This document shows, piece by piece, positions 1 through 7,616 of a DNA stretch of 20,762 bases; the first letter of the stretch is position 1, and every line of letters begins with the position of its first letter. Where the stretch lies: positions 1 to 20,762 of the forward strand of contig SKTG01000172.1 of the NCBI GenBank assembly GCA_007118045.1, written 5' to 3'. A program made the position numbers and the translations under genes. The DNA is from Nitriliruptoraceae bacterium. GTDB lineage: Bacteria > Actinomycetota > Nitriliruptoria > Nitriliruptorales > Nitriliruptoraceae. The notes below the pieces were generated by a model. That model made no database searches, was not told the origin of the DNA, and saw only the letters and a list, made by a program, of their open reading frames with translations.

Positions 1-879
1 AAGATGGTCCACAACGGCATCGAGTACGCCGACATGCAGTTCATCGCGGAGGCCTACGACGTCCTGGCGGCCGCCGGGCTGGACGCGCGACGTCTCGCGG
101 AGGTCTTCACCGAGTGGAACACCGGCGACCTCGACTCGTACCTGATCGAGATCACCGCCGAGGTCCTCGGGCACGTCGACGAGGCCACCGGACGGCCCCT
201 GGTGGAGGTGATCGAGGATGCCACCGAGCAGAAGGGCACCGGGCGGTGGACGGTCCAGATCGCGCTCGAGTTGGGGGTGCCCGTCGGCACGATCGCCGCG
301 TCGGTGTTCGCCCGCTCGACGTCGGGCCACGCCTCGCTGCGCGAGGCTGCCGCCGGCACGCTGCTCGGACCCGACGGCGGCGAGGTCGACGACGTGGACC
401 AGCTGATCGAGGACGTGCGTCAGGCGTTGTGGGCGTCGAAGGTCGTCGCCTACGCCCAGGGGCTGGACCTGATCCAGACCGCCTCCGAGACCTACGGGTG
501 GGACATCGACCCCGGTGAGGTCGCCAAGATCTGGCGGGCGGGCTGCATCATCCGCGCACGCCTGTTGGAGCGGATCCGCCAGGTCTACGCGACGGGTGGC
601 CTCCCGAGCCTGCTGGTCGACCCGGGCCTGGTGACCGAGCTGGGCGAGGCCCAGGACGGCTGGCGGCGGGTCGTCGCGCACGCCACGACGGCCGGGATCC
701 CCGTCACCGGGTTCTCCGAGGCGCTCGGCTACTACGACACCGCCCGTCGGGAACAGCTACCCGCCGCTCTGCTGCAGGGACTGCGTGACTACTTCGGTGC
801 GCACACCTACCGTCGCATCGACCGCGAGGGGAGCTTCCACACCCGCTGGTCCACCGACCGCACCGAGGAGGAGGTCTGA
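1..879 (+). CDS. gnd: 6-phosphogluconate dehydrogenase, decarboxylating (3' part)
   Basis: Oxidative decarboxylation of 6-phosphogluconate to ribulose 5-phosphate in the cytosolic pentose phosphate pathway. The window opens in frame on an AAG codon that, by family alignment, is the catalytic lysine of the KMVHNGIEY motif; the catalytic glutamate is seven residues later. The all-helical dimerisation domain follows, and the C-terminal tail FGAHTYRRIDREGSFHT is the segment that reaches into the partner's active site. About 292 residues are present, so the Rossmann NADP-binding N-terminus lies upstream of the window. Length and tail match the long homodimeric form rather than the short YqeC-like form. 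The stop is 5 bases before larE, so the two are probably cotranscribed. Nothing in the visible part looks damaged. Identity is considered firm; cofactor preference cannot be judged without the N-terminus. Confidence 0.96.
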   Translation, partial: KMVHNGIEYADMQFIAEAYDVLAAAGLDARRLAEVFTEWNTGDLDSYLIEITAEVLGHVDEATGRPLVEVIEDATEQKGTGRWTVQIALELGVPVGTIAASVFARSTSGHASLREAAAGTLLGPDGGEVDDVDQLIEDVRQALWASKVVAYAQGLDLIQTASETYGWDIDPGEVAKIWRAGCIIRARLLERIRQVYATGGLPSLLVDPGLVTELGEAQDGWRRVVAHATTAGIPVTGFSEALGYYDTARREQLPAALLQGLRDYFGAHTYRRIDREGSFHTRWSTDRTEEEV

Positions 880-884
880 GCCTG

Positions 885-1745
885 GTGACGTCCGAGCTCG
901 ACCCGAGCTGCCGCGAGGAGGATCGCGCCGCCGCGGACGCGGTGGGGTCGCTCCTCGCCGGTCGCGTGCCGCTCGGGGTGGCACTCTCGGGCGGGGTCGA
1001 CTCCTCGGTGCTGCTCGCACTGGCCGCCCGGACGCTCGGCACCGACCAGGTCGTCGCTCTCATCGGCGTGTCGAGCAGCCTCGCCGCCATCGAGCGTGAC
1101 ATGGCTCACGAGGTCGCCGGGATCGTCGGCGTCCCGCTCGTCGAGGTGGTGACCCGCGAGGACGAGCGGGCGGAGTACGTCCGCAACGGACCCGACCGCT
1201 GCTTCCACTGCCGCGACGAGCTGTTCAGCCGCATCGATGCCGAGGTGGTGGAGGCCCGCGGGCTCACGGCGGTGGCCTACGGGGAGAACGCGGACGACGC
1301 GCGGCGTTCCGATCGACCCGGCGCTCGGGCGGCGACCGACCACGCCGTGCTACGGCCGTTGCGGGACGCCGGGATCGACAAGGAGCAGGTCCGCCGGTTG
1401 GCCCGTGCGCTCGCCCTGCCGACCGCGGACAAGCCCGCAGCTCCCTGCCTCGCGTCCCGGATCCCACACTTCGAGGAGGTCTCCCCCGACAAGCTGGCCA
1501 GCATCGAGCGGGCCGAGGCGGGTCTGAGGGCCCTCGGCTTCACCGAGCTGCGCGTGCGCCACCACGGCGAGCTGGCACGGGTCGAGCTGCCCGCCCTGGA
1601 TCGGGCCCGCGCCCTCGACCCGTCGATGCGCGCCAGGATCGAGCACGTCGGACGGAGCGCCGGGTTCCGACGCGTCGTGCTGGACGCCGAGGGCATCCGC
1701 TCCGGTGCGTTCACCCTGCCGTTGGTGGAGGTGGCGGGTGCCTGA
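885..1745 (+). CDS. larE: LarE, ATP-dependent sulfur transferase of nickel-pincer cofactor synthesis
   Basis: Adenylates a carboxylate of the LarB product and replaces it with a thiocarboxylate, done twice per cofactor. The PP-loop ATP-binding motif SGGVDSS lies at residues 35-41. A CFHC motif gives Cys106 and Cys109, and KPAAPCLASR gives Cys188, which aligns with the sacrificial cysteine of the Lactiplantibacillus enzyme. Having three cysteines, this protein could instead hold an iron-sulfur cluster and act catalytically, as reported for some LarE proteins; that is inference. The 286-residue length is normal. The GTG start at 885 is preceded by a GGAGGAGG ribosome site inside the end of gnd. 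The gene overlaps larB by 8 bases at its 3' end, implying translational coupling. Confidence 0.94.
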   Translation: MTSELDPSCREEDRAAADAVGSLLAGRVPLGVALSGGVDSSVLLALAARTLGTDQVVALIGVSSSLAAIERDMAHEVAGIVGVPLVEVVTREDERAEYVRNGPDRCFHCRDELFSRIDAEVVEARGLTAVAYGENADDARRSDRPGARAATDHAVLRPLRDAGIDKEQVRRLARALALPTADKPAAPCLASRIPHFEEVSPDKLASIERAEAGLRALGFTELRVRHHGELARVELPALDRARALDPSMRARIEHVGRSAGFRRVVLDAEGIRSGAFTLPLVEVAGA

Positions 1746-1785
1746 GGGGTGGACGCCCTCGGTGCCTGAGGGGTGGACACCCCCG
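1738..1785 (+). repeat. 24-bp tandem duplication carrying the larB start
   Basis: Two adjacent 24-base copies, 1738-1761 and 1762-1785, agree at 22 positions; the first 17 bases (GTGCCTGAGGGGTGGAC) are identical. The first copy contains both the larE stop and a GTG start, so the duplication is in frame for larB and gives VPEGWTPS followed by VPEGWTPP. Each copy offers a potential GTG start. Confidence 0.9.
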
Positions 1786-2457
1786 CCAGAGCTGTCGGGC
1801 ATCGCGGACCTCGACCACGACCGGATCGAGCGCCGCGGCTACGCGGAGGCCGTGTACGGGCCCGGCAAGTCCGACGAGCAGCTCGCCGCGATCGCCACGG
1901 CCGTGGCGGGCGCCGGCATCCCCACGCTGTTCACGCGCATCACCCCGGCGCAGGCCGACGTGCTCCGTACCGAGCTCCCCGACGCGTCCTACGACCTCGA
2001 GGCCCGGCTCCTGGCCTGGCCCGCGGAGCCGCCGGCGCCCACGGGCGGCCGCGTGGTCGTCGTCGCCGCCGGCACCTCGGACCTGCCGGTCGCACGCGAG
2101 GCCCTGCTCACCGTGCGACACCTCGGCCGATCCGCGGAGATGATCGTGGACGTCGGGGTGGCCGGCCTGCACCGCGTGCTCAACCACCTCGACATGCTGC
2201 GCGAAGCCCGGGCCGTCGTGGTCGCGGCCGGCATGGACGGTGCCCTGCCGAGCGTGGTCGCCGGTCTCATCGCCGCGCCGGTCGTCGCCGTGCCCACCTC
2301 GGTCGGGTACGGCGCCGCCTTCGACGGCCTCGCTCCGCTGCTGTCGATGCTGAACGCGTGTGCTCCGGGCGTGGCGGTGGTCAACATCGACAACGGCTAC
2401 GGAGCCGGTCACATCGCCGCGCAGATCGCCGCGGGGTCCGCCTCTCCCGGGTCCTGA
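1738..2457 (+). CDS. larB: LarB, nicotinate-nucleotide carboxylase/hydrolase of nickel-pincer cofactor synthesis
   Basis: Carboxylates and hydrolyses nicotinic acid adenine dinucleotide to pyridinium-3,5-biscarboxylic acid mononucleotide, the substrate of LarE. The short N-terminal region DLDHDRIERRGYAEAVYG is family-typical; the C-terminal half is the PurE-like domain, with AAGTSDLPVA, GMDGALPSVVAGL and MLNACAPGVAVVN. Cys208 in the last motif aligns with the cysteine reported to bond the substrate. Two GTG codons, at 1738 and 1762, begin the two copies of a 24-base tandem duplication. The first is preferred because GGAGGTGG lies about 4 bases upstream and it overlaps the larE stop. With it the protein is 239 residues; with the second it is 231. 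Function is secure, the exact start is not. Confidence 0.93.
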   Translation: MPEGWTPSVPEGWTPPPELSGIADLDHDRIERRGYAEAVYGPGKSDEQLAAIATAVAGAGIPTLFTRITPAQADVLRTELPDASYDLEARLLAWPAEPPAPTGGRVVVVAAGTSDLPVAREALLTVRHLGRSAEMIVDVGVAGLHRVLNHLDMLREARAVVVAAGMDGALPSVVAGLIAAPVVAVPTSVGYGAAFDGLAPLLSMLNACAPGVAVVNIDNGYGAGHIAAQIAAGSASPGS

Positions 2458-2516
2458 CGGAAGCCCGAGACGGACGGCACCGCGAACCCGACACGGGCCC
2501 GGGCGAGGCGCTCCAG

Positions 2517-3818
2517 CTAGCGAGGCAGGTCCTGACGGGGTGGGTGCTGACCGATGGGCGCGGGTGCGCCGGGCACGTGGCCGGCGACGACCACTTCGGC
2601 ACGGGCGAGCTCGAGCACGTCCCGCGTCGGTCGGGCCATGGCGGCCGCGACCCGGGCGACGTCCTCGAACTCCGGCATCGCCTGCACGATCGAACCGTCC
2701 GCGGTCGCGACCTTCACCGCGATCGCGTGGCCCTCCACCTCCACGCGCGTCATGACGCGTTCGAGCGCGTGCTTGGCGACGGGATGGGCGCGACAACCGA
2801 TCGTCGAGGTCGCGGCCAACAGCGTCCGCCGCACGGCGTCCTCACGAGCCGGGGGGACCAGCACGGAGACCGTGTGCGCGGGACGGCCCTTCTTCATCAC
2901 GATCGGTGTCAACCAGGCATCGGCGGCGCCGGCGTCCAGGAGCGCCTCGAGGACCCCGGTCCACAGCCGGGGGTCGAGATCGTCGACGTTGGCCTCCAGG
3001 ACGACCTGGGTCGTCACCGACGGCGACCGGGTAGCGGTCCCGGCTTGGGGCGTGCCGAGCAACACCCGTACGACGTTCGCGCGCCCGGATGTGTCGCGGC
3101 TGCCAGCGCCGACGCCACTGGCCTCCAGCACCATGGCCGGCAGCGGTTCGCAGGCGCGTGCCAGGGTCGTGACCAGCGCCGCTCCGGTCGGGGTCGCCAG
3201 CTCGCCTCCTCCGCCGGCCTCGATGGACCAGCCGCGGGACAGCCGCACCACCGCTGGGACGGGGACCGGCAGCACGCCATGCGCCGTGCGGACGGTCCCG
3301 CTGCCCACGGCCAACGGCCCCGCGGCCACCTCGGTGATGCCGAGGTGGTGCAGTCCCGCCGAGACACCGACCACGTCGGCGATCGCGTCGAGCCCGCCAA
3401 CCTCGTGCAGGTGCACGTCCTCGACCGCGACCCCGTGAGCGGCGGCTTCGGCCTCGGCCAGCCGGGTGAACACCGAGGTCGCCGTGTCGCGGACCACCGG
3501 GGCCAGGTCGGCGCCGAGCAGCAGGTCCCGGATGTCCCCCCAGGCCCGCTCCGTGACGTCGTCGCTGTCGATCTCTGGGGTGACCGCCGTCGCCGTGAGG
3601 CCCGCCCGTTGGACCTCGGCTCGCTCCCACCGGACCATGCCGGGGACGATCGCGTCCGCTGCCTCCTGCAGGGCCGTGAGCGGTACCCCAGCCCCGACGA
3701 GCGCACCGCAGAGCATGTCGCCGGCGGCACCCGCCGAGACGTCGAACCAGGCCAGCCGTTCGGGCTCCTGCGGGTCGGGCGTGTACAGGTGTGGCGTGTG
3801 CGGACCGCCTGCGCTCAC
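2517..3818 (-). CDS. larC: LarC, nickel insertion protein (single unsplit ORF)
   Basis: CTP-dependent cyclometallase that inserts nickel into the dithiocarboxylate mononucleotide made by LarB and LarE. The N-terminal half has FDVSAGAAGDM (residues 25-35) and HEVGG (about 138-142). The C-terminal half has EANVDDLDPRLW, a LTPIVMKKGRP segment with MKK at about 308-310, and STIGCR. In Lactiplantibacillus the two halves need a programmed frameshift; here they form one 433-residue frame. GTG at 3818 is taken as start, with AGGGGA a few bases upstream. An N-terminal extension of about 20 residues (T/P/H-rich) precedes the conserved part, so a later start cannot be excluded. It faces larB tail to tail, so it is not in the larEB operon; it is divergent from the rhodopsin gene. 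Confidence 0.93.
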   Translation of the reverse strand: MSAGGPHTPHLYTPDPQEPERLAWFDVSAGAAGDMLCGALVGAGVPLTALQEAADAIVPGMVRWERAEVQRAGLTATAVTPEIDSDDVTERAWGDIRDLLLGADLAPVVRDTATSVFTRLAEAEAAAHGVAVEDVHLHEVGGLDAIADVVGVSAGLHHLGITEVAAGPLAVGSGTVRTAHGVLPVPVPAVVRLSRGWSIEAGGGGELATPTGAALVTTLARACEPLPAMVLEASGVGAGSRDTSGRANVVRVLLGTPQAGTATRSPSVTTQVVLEANVDDLDPRLWTGVLEALLDAGAADAWLTPIVMKKGRPAHTVSVLVPPAREDAVRRTLLAATSTIGCRAHPVAKHALERVMTRVEVEGHAIAVKVATADGSIVQAMPEFEDVARVAAAMARPTRDVLELARAEVVVAGHVPGAPAPIGQHPPRQDLPR

Positions 3819-4221
3819 GGGTATCCCCTGACGACCCAGCGAGCCTACTCCCGCCGGCCGCGCCGCCTCCCGGTCCTCCGTGGAGCACGGACCGGCTCAC
3901 CACGGCTGGCCAATCCACCGGCCCGGCTCGACCACATGCTCCTGAAGGGCTCCGGAGGCCCTCACGCGACCATGGGGTCAGGATGCAGGTGGAGCGGACC
4001 GTCCGACCGTCGATCCCGGATCGTCTGCATGGGACCGGACCGGACCGTCGCTGACGCGGACACGCGACCAGAGCTGGCAGGTATGGGTGCGGCGCGCGGG
4101 TCGCGCACGAGCCATCTCCTTGCATCCGTTCCCACCTGAGGCGGCGAAGCCGAGGTGGCCGACCCTTCCCCGCCGCCCCGACCGGAGCCCGCGAGGGTTC
4201 GACGATCGATAGGACCGCCGA
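3819..4221. other. Intergenic region between divergent larC and rhodopsin gene
   Basis: About 400 bases with no convincing gene; it must hold the promoters of both flanking genes, but no clear -35/-10 pair was found. Visible items are a CGGAC-C-GTCCG palindrome near 4000, a run of GGACC repeats near 4030-4045, and a hairpin near 4132-4158 in the likely rhodopsin leader. The rhodopsin ATG has a modest AGGA ribosome site about 8 bases upstream. Confidence 0.6.
4132..4158 (+). promoter_or_regulatory. Stem-loop in the rhodopsin gene leader
   Basis: CCACCT (4132-4137) pairs with AGGTGG (4153-4158), and inside it GGC pairs with GCC around GGCGAA, leaving a small internal loop. It lies about 65 bases before the rhodopsin start and is not followed by a T run. 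It may be a leader structure or chance; no known riboswitch was recognised. Confidence 0.25.
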
Positions 4222-5043
4222 ATGTTGTGGAACCTCGAGAACTCGGTTGTTTTCACGCCGGCCCAGTTCGACCTCATCAGCAACATCCTGACCATCGGGT
4301 ACGCGGCCCACTTCGCTGGGCTCGCCTACTTCGTGCTCACCCGCAAGAATGTGGCGCCGCGCTACCGATCGATGACCACGATGTCCGTGGTGGTCATGCT
4401 CTCCGCGGCTCTGCTCCTGCTCCGCCTCGACATCAGCTTCGGCAACGCGTTCGTCTTCGACCCCACGTCCGAGACCTACGTCCTCGGGGAAGCCACCTAC
4501 TCGCACGGTTACCGCTACCTGAACTGGCTGATCGACGTCCCGTTGCTGCTCACGCAGTCGTTCTTCGTGCTGAACATCGCCAAGCGCGACCTGTGGGGTT
4601 ACCGCTTCAAGCTCGGCGGCGCTGGAGCGCTGATGGTCGTGCTCGGCTACGTGGGACAGTTCTACGAGGTCGTGGACCCGCTCGGCATGCTGCTCTGGTG
4701 GGGGATCGCCGCCACCGTCCCGTTCGTCTACTTCACCGCCATCTTCTGGCGCCTGACCGGTGAGTCGCTGAGCTACCTCCCGGAGGAGGCGGCCGCCACG
4801 ATGCGCAACATCCGCTACCTGTTCATGTTCTCGTGGAACCTCTACATCGTCGCCTACATCGTCCCGATGCTCGGTGACTTCGGCCAGAGCGCCTCGGGTG
4901 CGGTCACGCGCACCTACATCTTCACGGTCGCGGACGTGCTGTCCAAGATCATCTACGGCGTCCTGCTCGGCAAGATCGCGACCATCCGGTCCAAGGCCGA
5001 GGGGTACGACATCGAGCAACTCGAGACCCAGCAGGCTCGCTGA
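4222..5043 (+). CDS. NDQ-type microbial rhodopsin, probable light-driven sodium pump
   Basis: Seven-helix retinal protein of the inner membrane, 273 residues. The helix C motif RYLNWLIDVPLLLTQ carries Asn101, Asp105 and Gln112, exactly the N-D-Q triad of sodium pumps such as KR2, in place of the Asp-Thr-Glu of proteorhodopsin. Arg98 is the conserved arginine. Helix G has ADVLSKIIYGVLLG with Schiff-base Lys242 and counterion-partner Asp238. GYVGQFYEV and ILTIGYA also match KR2 closely. Leu109 occupies the position where leucine gives green absorption in proteorhodopsins. Compared with KR2, the residue two before the lysine is Leu rather than Ser. No retinal or carotenoid synthesis gene is near. 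It stands alone, ended by a hairpin. Pumped ion is inferred from the motif; proton pumping at low sodium is known for this family. Confidence 0.95.
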   Translation: MLWNLENSVVFTPAQFDLISNILTIGYAAHFAGLAYFVLTRKNVAPRYRSMTTMSVVVMLSAALLLLRLDISFGNAFVFDPTSETYVLGEATYSHGYRYLNWLIDVPLLLTQSFFVLNIAKRDLWGYRFKLGGAGALMVVLGYVGQFYEVVDPLGMLLWWGIAATVPFVYFTAIFWRLTGESLSYLPEEAAATMRNIRYLFMFSWNLYIVAYIVPMLGDFGQSASGAVTRTYIFTVADVLSKIIYGVLLGKIATIRSKAEGYDIEQLETQQAR

Positions 5044-5057
5044 GGTTCTCGGCGGCC

Positions 5058-5099
5058 GCGTGGGCGGGTGGGTCCCGGCTGGTACCCATCCGCCCACGC
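5058..5099 (+). terminator. Hairpin terminator after the rhodopsin gene
   Basis: A 15-base stem, GCGTGGGCGGGTGGG (5058-5072) with CCCATCCGCCCACGC (5085-5099), is complementary but for one G-T wobble, around a 12-base loop. It begins 14 bases after the stop. There is no T run, as is common for very GC-rich genomes. It could act on transcripts from both sides. Confidence 0.7.
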
Positions 5100-5176
5100 A
5101 GTGGCTGCCGTTCCCCCGCGGTCAGAGCAGGACCGGGGATGACGGACGTCGCGGCACCCCGAAGGCGGGGGCGGTC

Positions 5177-6402
5177 TCACGGCCTCCTTCCGCGCCCGAT
5201 CCGAGCTCCCCGTCCGCTCCCGATCGGTACCGATGACGGACGTCCTCGTCGACCCCTACATCGCCGACGATCACGGTGTCGTCCCCGCCCCGCGGTGGCG
5301 TGAGCTTCGAGGCGGTCCCCGGTCGGGGTCGCCGGGTCGGTGGGTGTCGCCGCATCGGCCGGGTACAGGCTGGCTCGAAGGTGCACGCCTCCGTCCGCAC
5401 CCTGAACCACCGAGCCGGACCGGCGTTCGTGGCGACGTTGCGCCGCTTCCTCTGCCGAGGTCGGGTCGCGGCGGGCCACTTCGCGTCGCGCGATCCGTCC
5501 GAGCTCGACCGGGTCGACCTCGCTGGCCTCGTCCAGTAGCAACGCTTCCAACTCCTCACGGTGTATCGGGTCGACCTGGGTGGGGGATCGGTGATGACCT
5601 TGGCGTGCGCCTGACCGAACTGAGCCGAACCGAAGCGGTTGGCGGTGTCCGGTGCCCCGCGCAGCTTGCGGCCCGTCTCCGTGGTGTTCTTGGCCTCCGA
5701 GGGCGACAGGTTGAGCTCCTCATGGAGGAACTGGCGCGACCGCTGCGCCGCGGACGCCTCACGGCCCTTGGGGGCCGCCGCGGCGGCGCGGGCGGTCAGA
5801 TCCCCGGTGACCTTCGCACGTAGGGCAGCGAGCCGGTCCATCTGCGACTGGAGCCCGCGCAACAGGGTTCGCAACCCCTCGTCCGAGAAGACGTTCAGGT
5901 CGAGCTCCGAGGCCGCATCGACCGCCCGAACCAGCTCCTCCAACGGCCCTGCCACGAGGTGACCCTGCGCTCCCAGTTCCACGGAGGGCGTGGACGTCCC
6001 GGGTGGGCTGCCGGCGACCGAGGAACGGTCGGAACCAGACGAAGCCGACCTCCCTGGGCCGGCCGCGGAAGCAGCGGACCTCCGGGCGGGGGCCGCAGGG
6101 GACTCGGCCGAGCTGGCCTGACGGCCCGAGGAGGGGCGACCCGAGGACGGGGCCGGGACCGGGCGTGTCGTCGAGGCCTCGGTCAGCGCGGGCTGCCACC
6201 AGCCTCGGCCCTCCCGCGTGCCAGCCAGCCACGCAGCGATCGGCCGGGCGCGCCACCGCCTCCTGGCCCACAACCCAGCATGGTGGTGCCAACGACGCCG
6301 TCGCCCTGCCCGGCCGCGGGACCACCTCGCCTCACGTTCGTGAAGGTGGCCGCGCGCGCGGTCGCTCGCCGCATCTCCGACCAGTCCCCACGGGTTCTCC
6401 AT
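5177..6402 (-). pseudogene. Broken DUF222 / 13E12-repeat family gene (HNH part lost)
   Basis: From ATG 6402, preceded by an excellent GGGAGG site, one frame runs through a Pro/Ser/Ala-rich stretch into a clear DUF222 domain: ELVRAVDAASELDLNVF, QMDRLAALRAKVTGDL, QFLHEELNLSPSEAKNT and QFGQAHAKVITD (about 5980-5590). At about 5580-5595 the homology jumps frame and continues as QVDPIHREELEALLLDEA, ELGRIARREVARRDP and GSVVQGADGGVHLRASL, then fades into compositionally biased sequence with no HNH nuclease domain. An uninterrupted reading frame exists across the break but its product there is not family-like. These genes are usually nuclease-like proteins and often SOS-controlled in mycobacteria; a LexA box lies upstream here. 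A sequencing error could explain the shift but not the missing C-terminus. The low-complexity N-terminus is unusual; the start at 6402 is inferred from promoter and ribosome site. Confidence 0.75.
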
Positions 6403-6449
6403 CGACCGCCTCCCACAGCTGCGACGCTGTGCTGGATGATGTCGGATGC

Positions 6450-6478
6450 ACCGTAACGCACGAACCTATGTTCGACAA
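6450..6478 (-). promoter_or_regulatory. Promoter with LexA (SOS) box
   Basis: On the minus strand TTGTCG (6478-6473) and TACGGT (6455-6450) are 17 bases apart, a good -35/-10 spacing. A perfect CGAAC-N4-GTTCG palindrome (6461-6474), the Gram-positive/actinobacterial LexA consensus, overlaps the -35 and the spacer, so LexA would block polymerase. It sits about 58 bases before the ATG at 6402 of the broken DUF222 gene. Confidence 0.75.
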
Positions 6479-6491
6479 GCATCCTCGACGA

Positions 6492-6507
6492 GGGATGTGG
6501 ACATCCC
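6492..6507. promoter_or_regulatory. Palindrome upstream of the SOS promoter
   Basis: GGGATGT and ACATCCC are perfect inverted arms separated by two G bases, about 14 bases upstream of the -35 element. It could be a protein-binding site; no known operator matches with certainty. Confidence 0.35.
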
Positions 6508-6582
6508 CGGTGACCTGGCTCCCGCACCGTTGGACGACATTGCATGCACGCCAGAACTCGACCATCGTCCTTGGTGACCGTC

Positions 6583-6612
6583 GATGGCCGCCAATGGCCG
6601 CCAATGGCCGCC
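6583..6612 (+). repeat. Three copies of a 10-bp direct repeat
   Basis: GATGGCCGCC followed by two copies of AATGGCCGCC without gaps. It lies just before the 23-base repeat array. Confidence 0.8.
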
Positions 6613-6633
6613 GGCCTGCCTGCGCTACCTGGG

Positions 6634-6723
6634 GCCGGAAGGCGCGCCACCCAGCGGCCGGGAACCGCGCCACCTAACGGCCGGAAACCGCGCCACCTGA
6701 CGGCCGGAGCCGGCCACCCAGCG
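6634..6723 (+). repeat. 23-bp tandem repeat array, four units
   Basis: Units at 6634-6656, 6657-6679 and 6680-6702 are 23 bases each, and a 21-base shortened unit ends at 6723. The core is GCCGG-A/G-AA..CGCGCCACC..CG. Units 2 and 3 are nearly identical; units 1 and 4 share a CCCAGCG end. There are no spacers, so it is not a CRISPR. It lies outside any supported gene. Confidence 0.85.
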
Positions 6724-6809
6724 TCCGACGTCGAGGAACCCGATCGGCCCAGCCCGACGCGGACCCCACCTTCCGACGTCATGGACCCGCGGACCCTCGG
6801 GGCGGCCTC

Positions 6810-7487
6810 TCACCCGATCCCGGCATCCGCGGGCGACACCGTCCGGGCTCGACGTTCGGCGTCGGCGCGTAGCTGATCGAGGGTCGCGCGCATGATGTGC
6901 CCCACGAAGGGATGCACCACGCGCCAGTACCGACGGAAGCGGCTGGCCGAGTCGGGGTCCGGCGTCGCCGTCCGCGCCTCGTACGACGCGAGTGTGCGGT
7001 GCTCGCCGTAGGGACGCAGCGTGAAGGCTGCGGCGATCCGGCCCCACGCGGGCTGGTCGAAGGCGGCGAACCCTTCGGCACCTTCGGGGACCAGCTGGTC
7101 GATGTCGTACCAGTCGATCTCTGGCTGCCAGAACCGGCCGATGGCGCCGAAGGCGAGCTCCTGGGGTTCGTTGTCGCCCAGCGGGAGCCAACCCGGGAGT
7201 CCGGGCCCATCGCCCTGGAGGGTCAGCTTCGGTGGGATCTCCTCGGGTGGTTGCGACCTGCCGAACGCCCCGGCGATGGCAGCCGGGAGGCCGCGAACCC
7301 GCATCGCCGCGTCCATCAGTGGGGTGTGGACCTGCATGAGATCCAGCTCGCACAGCGCTCGCCAGGTGACCTCGAGCGGTGCCTCGATGACGAGGTGCTC
7401 GCGCACGGTCACGTCGAAGAGCGGGAGGTAGCGATCGATCAACAGGGCGGGGTCAGGGACCGGCGATCCCGATTCGGCGTGATCCAT
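6810..7487 (-). CDS. SRPBCC/START-like domain protein of unknown role
   Basis: 225 residues, start ATG at 7487 with an ideal AGGAGGGG site 4-5 bases away. The segment VREHLVIEAPLEVTWRALCE (about 28-47) has the look of the first strand and helix of the SRPBCC fold (polyketide cyclase/ligand-binding family), and the C-terminal helix FRRYWRVVHPFVGHIMRATL fits the long final helix of that fold. The middle is rich in Pro and Gly and contains FGAIGRFWQPEIDWYDID. No signal peptide or membrane segment is visible. Proteins of this kind are common unassigned actinobacterial genes; ligand and function are unknown. It is divergent from hsp20 with about 315 bases between. Confidence 0.8.
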   Translation of the reverse strand: MDHAESGSPVPDPALLIDRYLPLFDVTVREHLVIEAPLEVTWRALCELDLMQVHTPLMDAAMRVRGLPAAIAGAFGRSQPPEEIPPKLTLQGDGPGLPGWLPLGDNEPQELAFGAIGRFWQPEIDWYDIDQLVPEGAEGFAAFDQPAWGRIAAAFTLRPYGEHRTLASYEARTATPDPDSASRFRRYWRVVHPFVGHIMRATLDQLRADAERRARTVSPADAGIG

Positions 7488-7616
7488 CGGTCCCCTCCTG
7501 CGGTCGTCGCGAGGCAGCTTCGACTCTCACCCGCACGAGCTCCGGTGACGAGAGGCGAAGGTCCCGTCACCGTCCTCGGTCCACCCAGATCGGACACGGG
7601 ACCCAAGGGAGCACCG

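Larger units (their letters stand above)
6403..6809. other. Gene-poor interval with SOS promoter and repeats
   Basis: No supported gene in about 400 bases. It holds the LexA-controlled promoter, a 16-base palindrome (6492-6507), a triple 10-base repeat (6583-6612) and four copies of a 23-base repeat (6634-6723). Long open frames cross it in several frames, but all are compositional shadows with no recognisable domain. Confidence 0.6.

Noticed and set aside
2517..3818. Programmed frameshift in larC
   Set aside because: Both LarC halves are in one uninterrupted frame, so no shift is needed.
1773..4139. A 788-codon open frame on the plus strand
   Set aside because: It overlaps larB in another frame and runs antisense through larC; the composition is Arg/Gly/Pro-rich with no domain.
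5138..5244. 13-base direct repeat GATGACGGACGTC at 5138 and 5232
   Set aside because: The two copies are short, not flanked by mobile-element features, and could arise by chance or from the decayed gene.
6634..6723. CRISPR array
   Set aside because: Units are contiguous with no unique spacers, and no cas gene is present.
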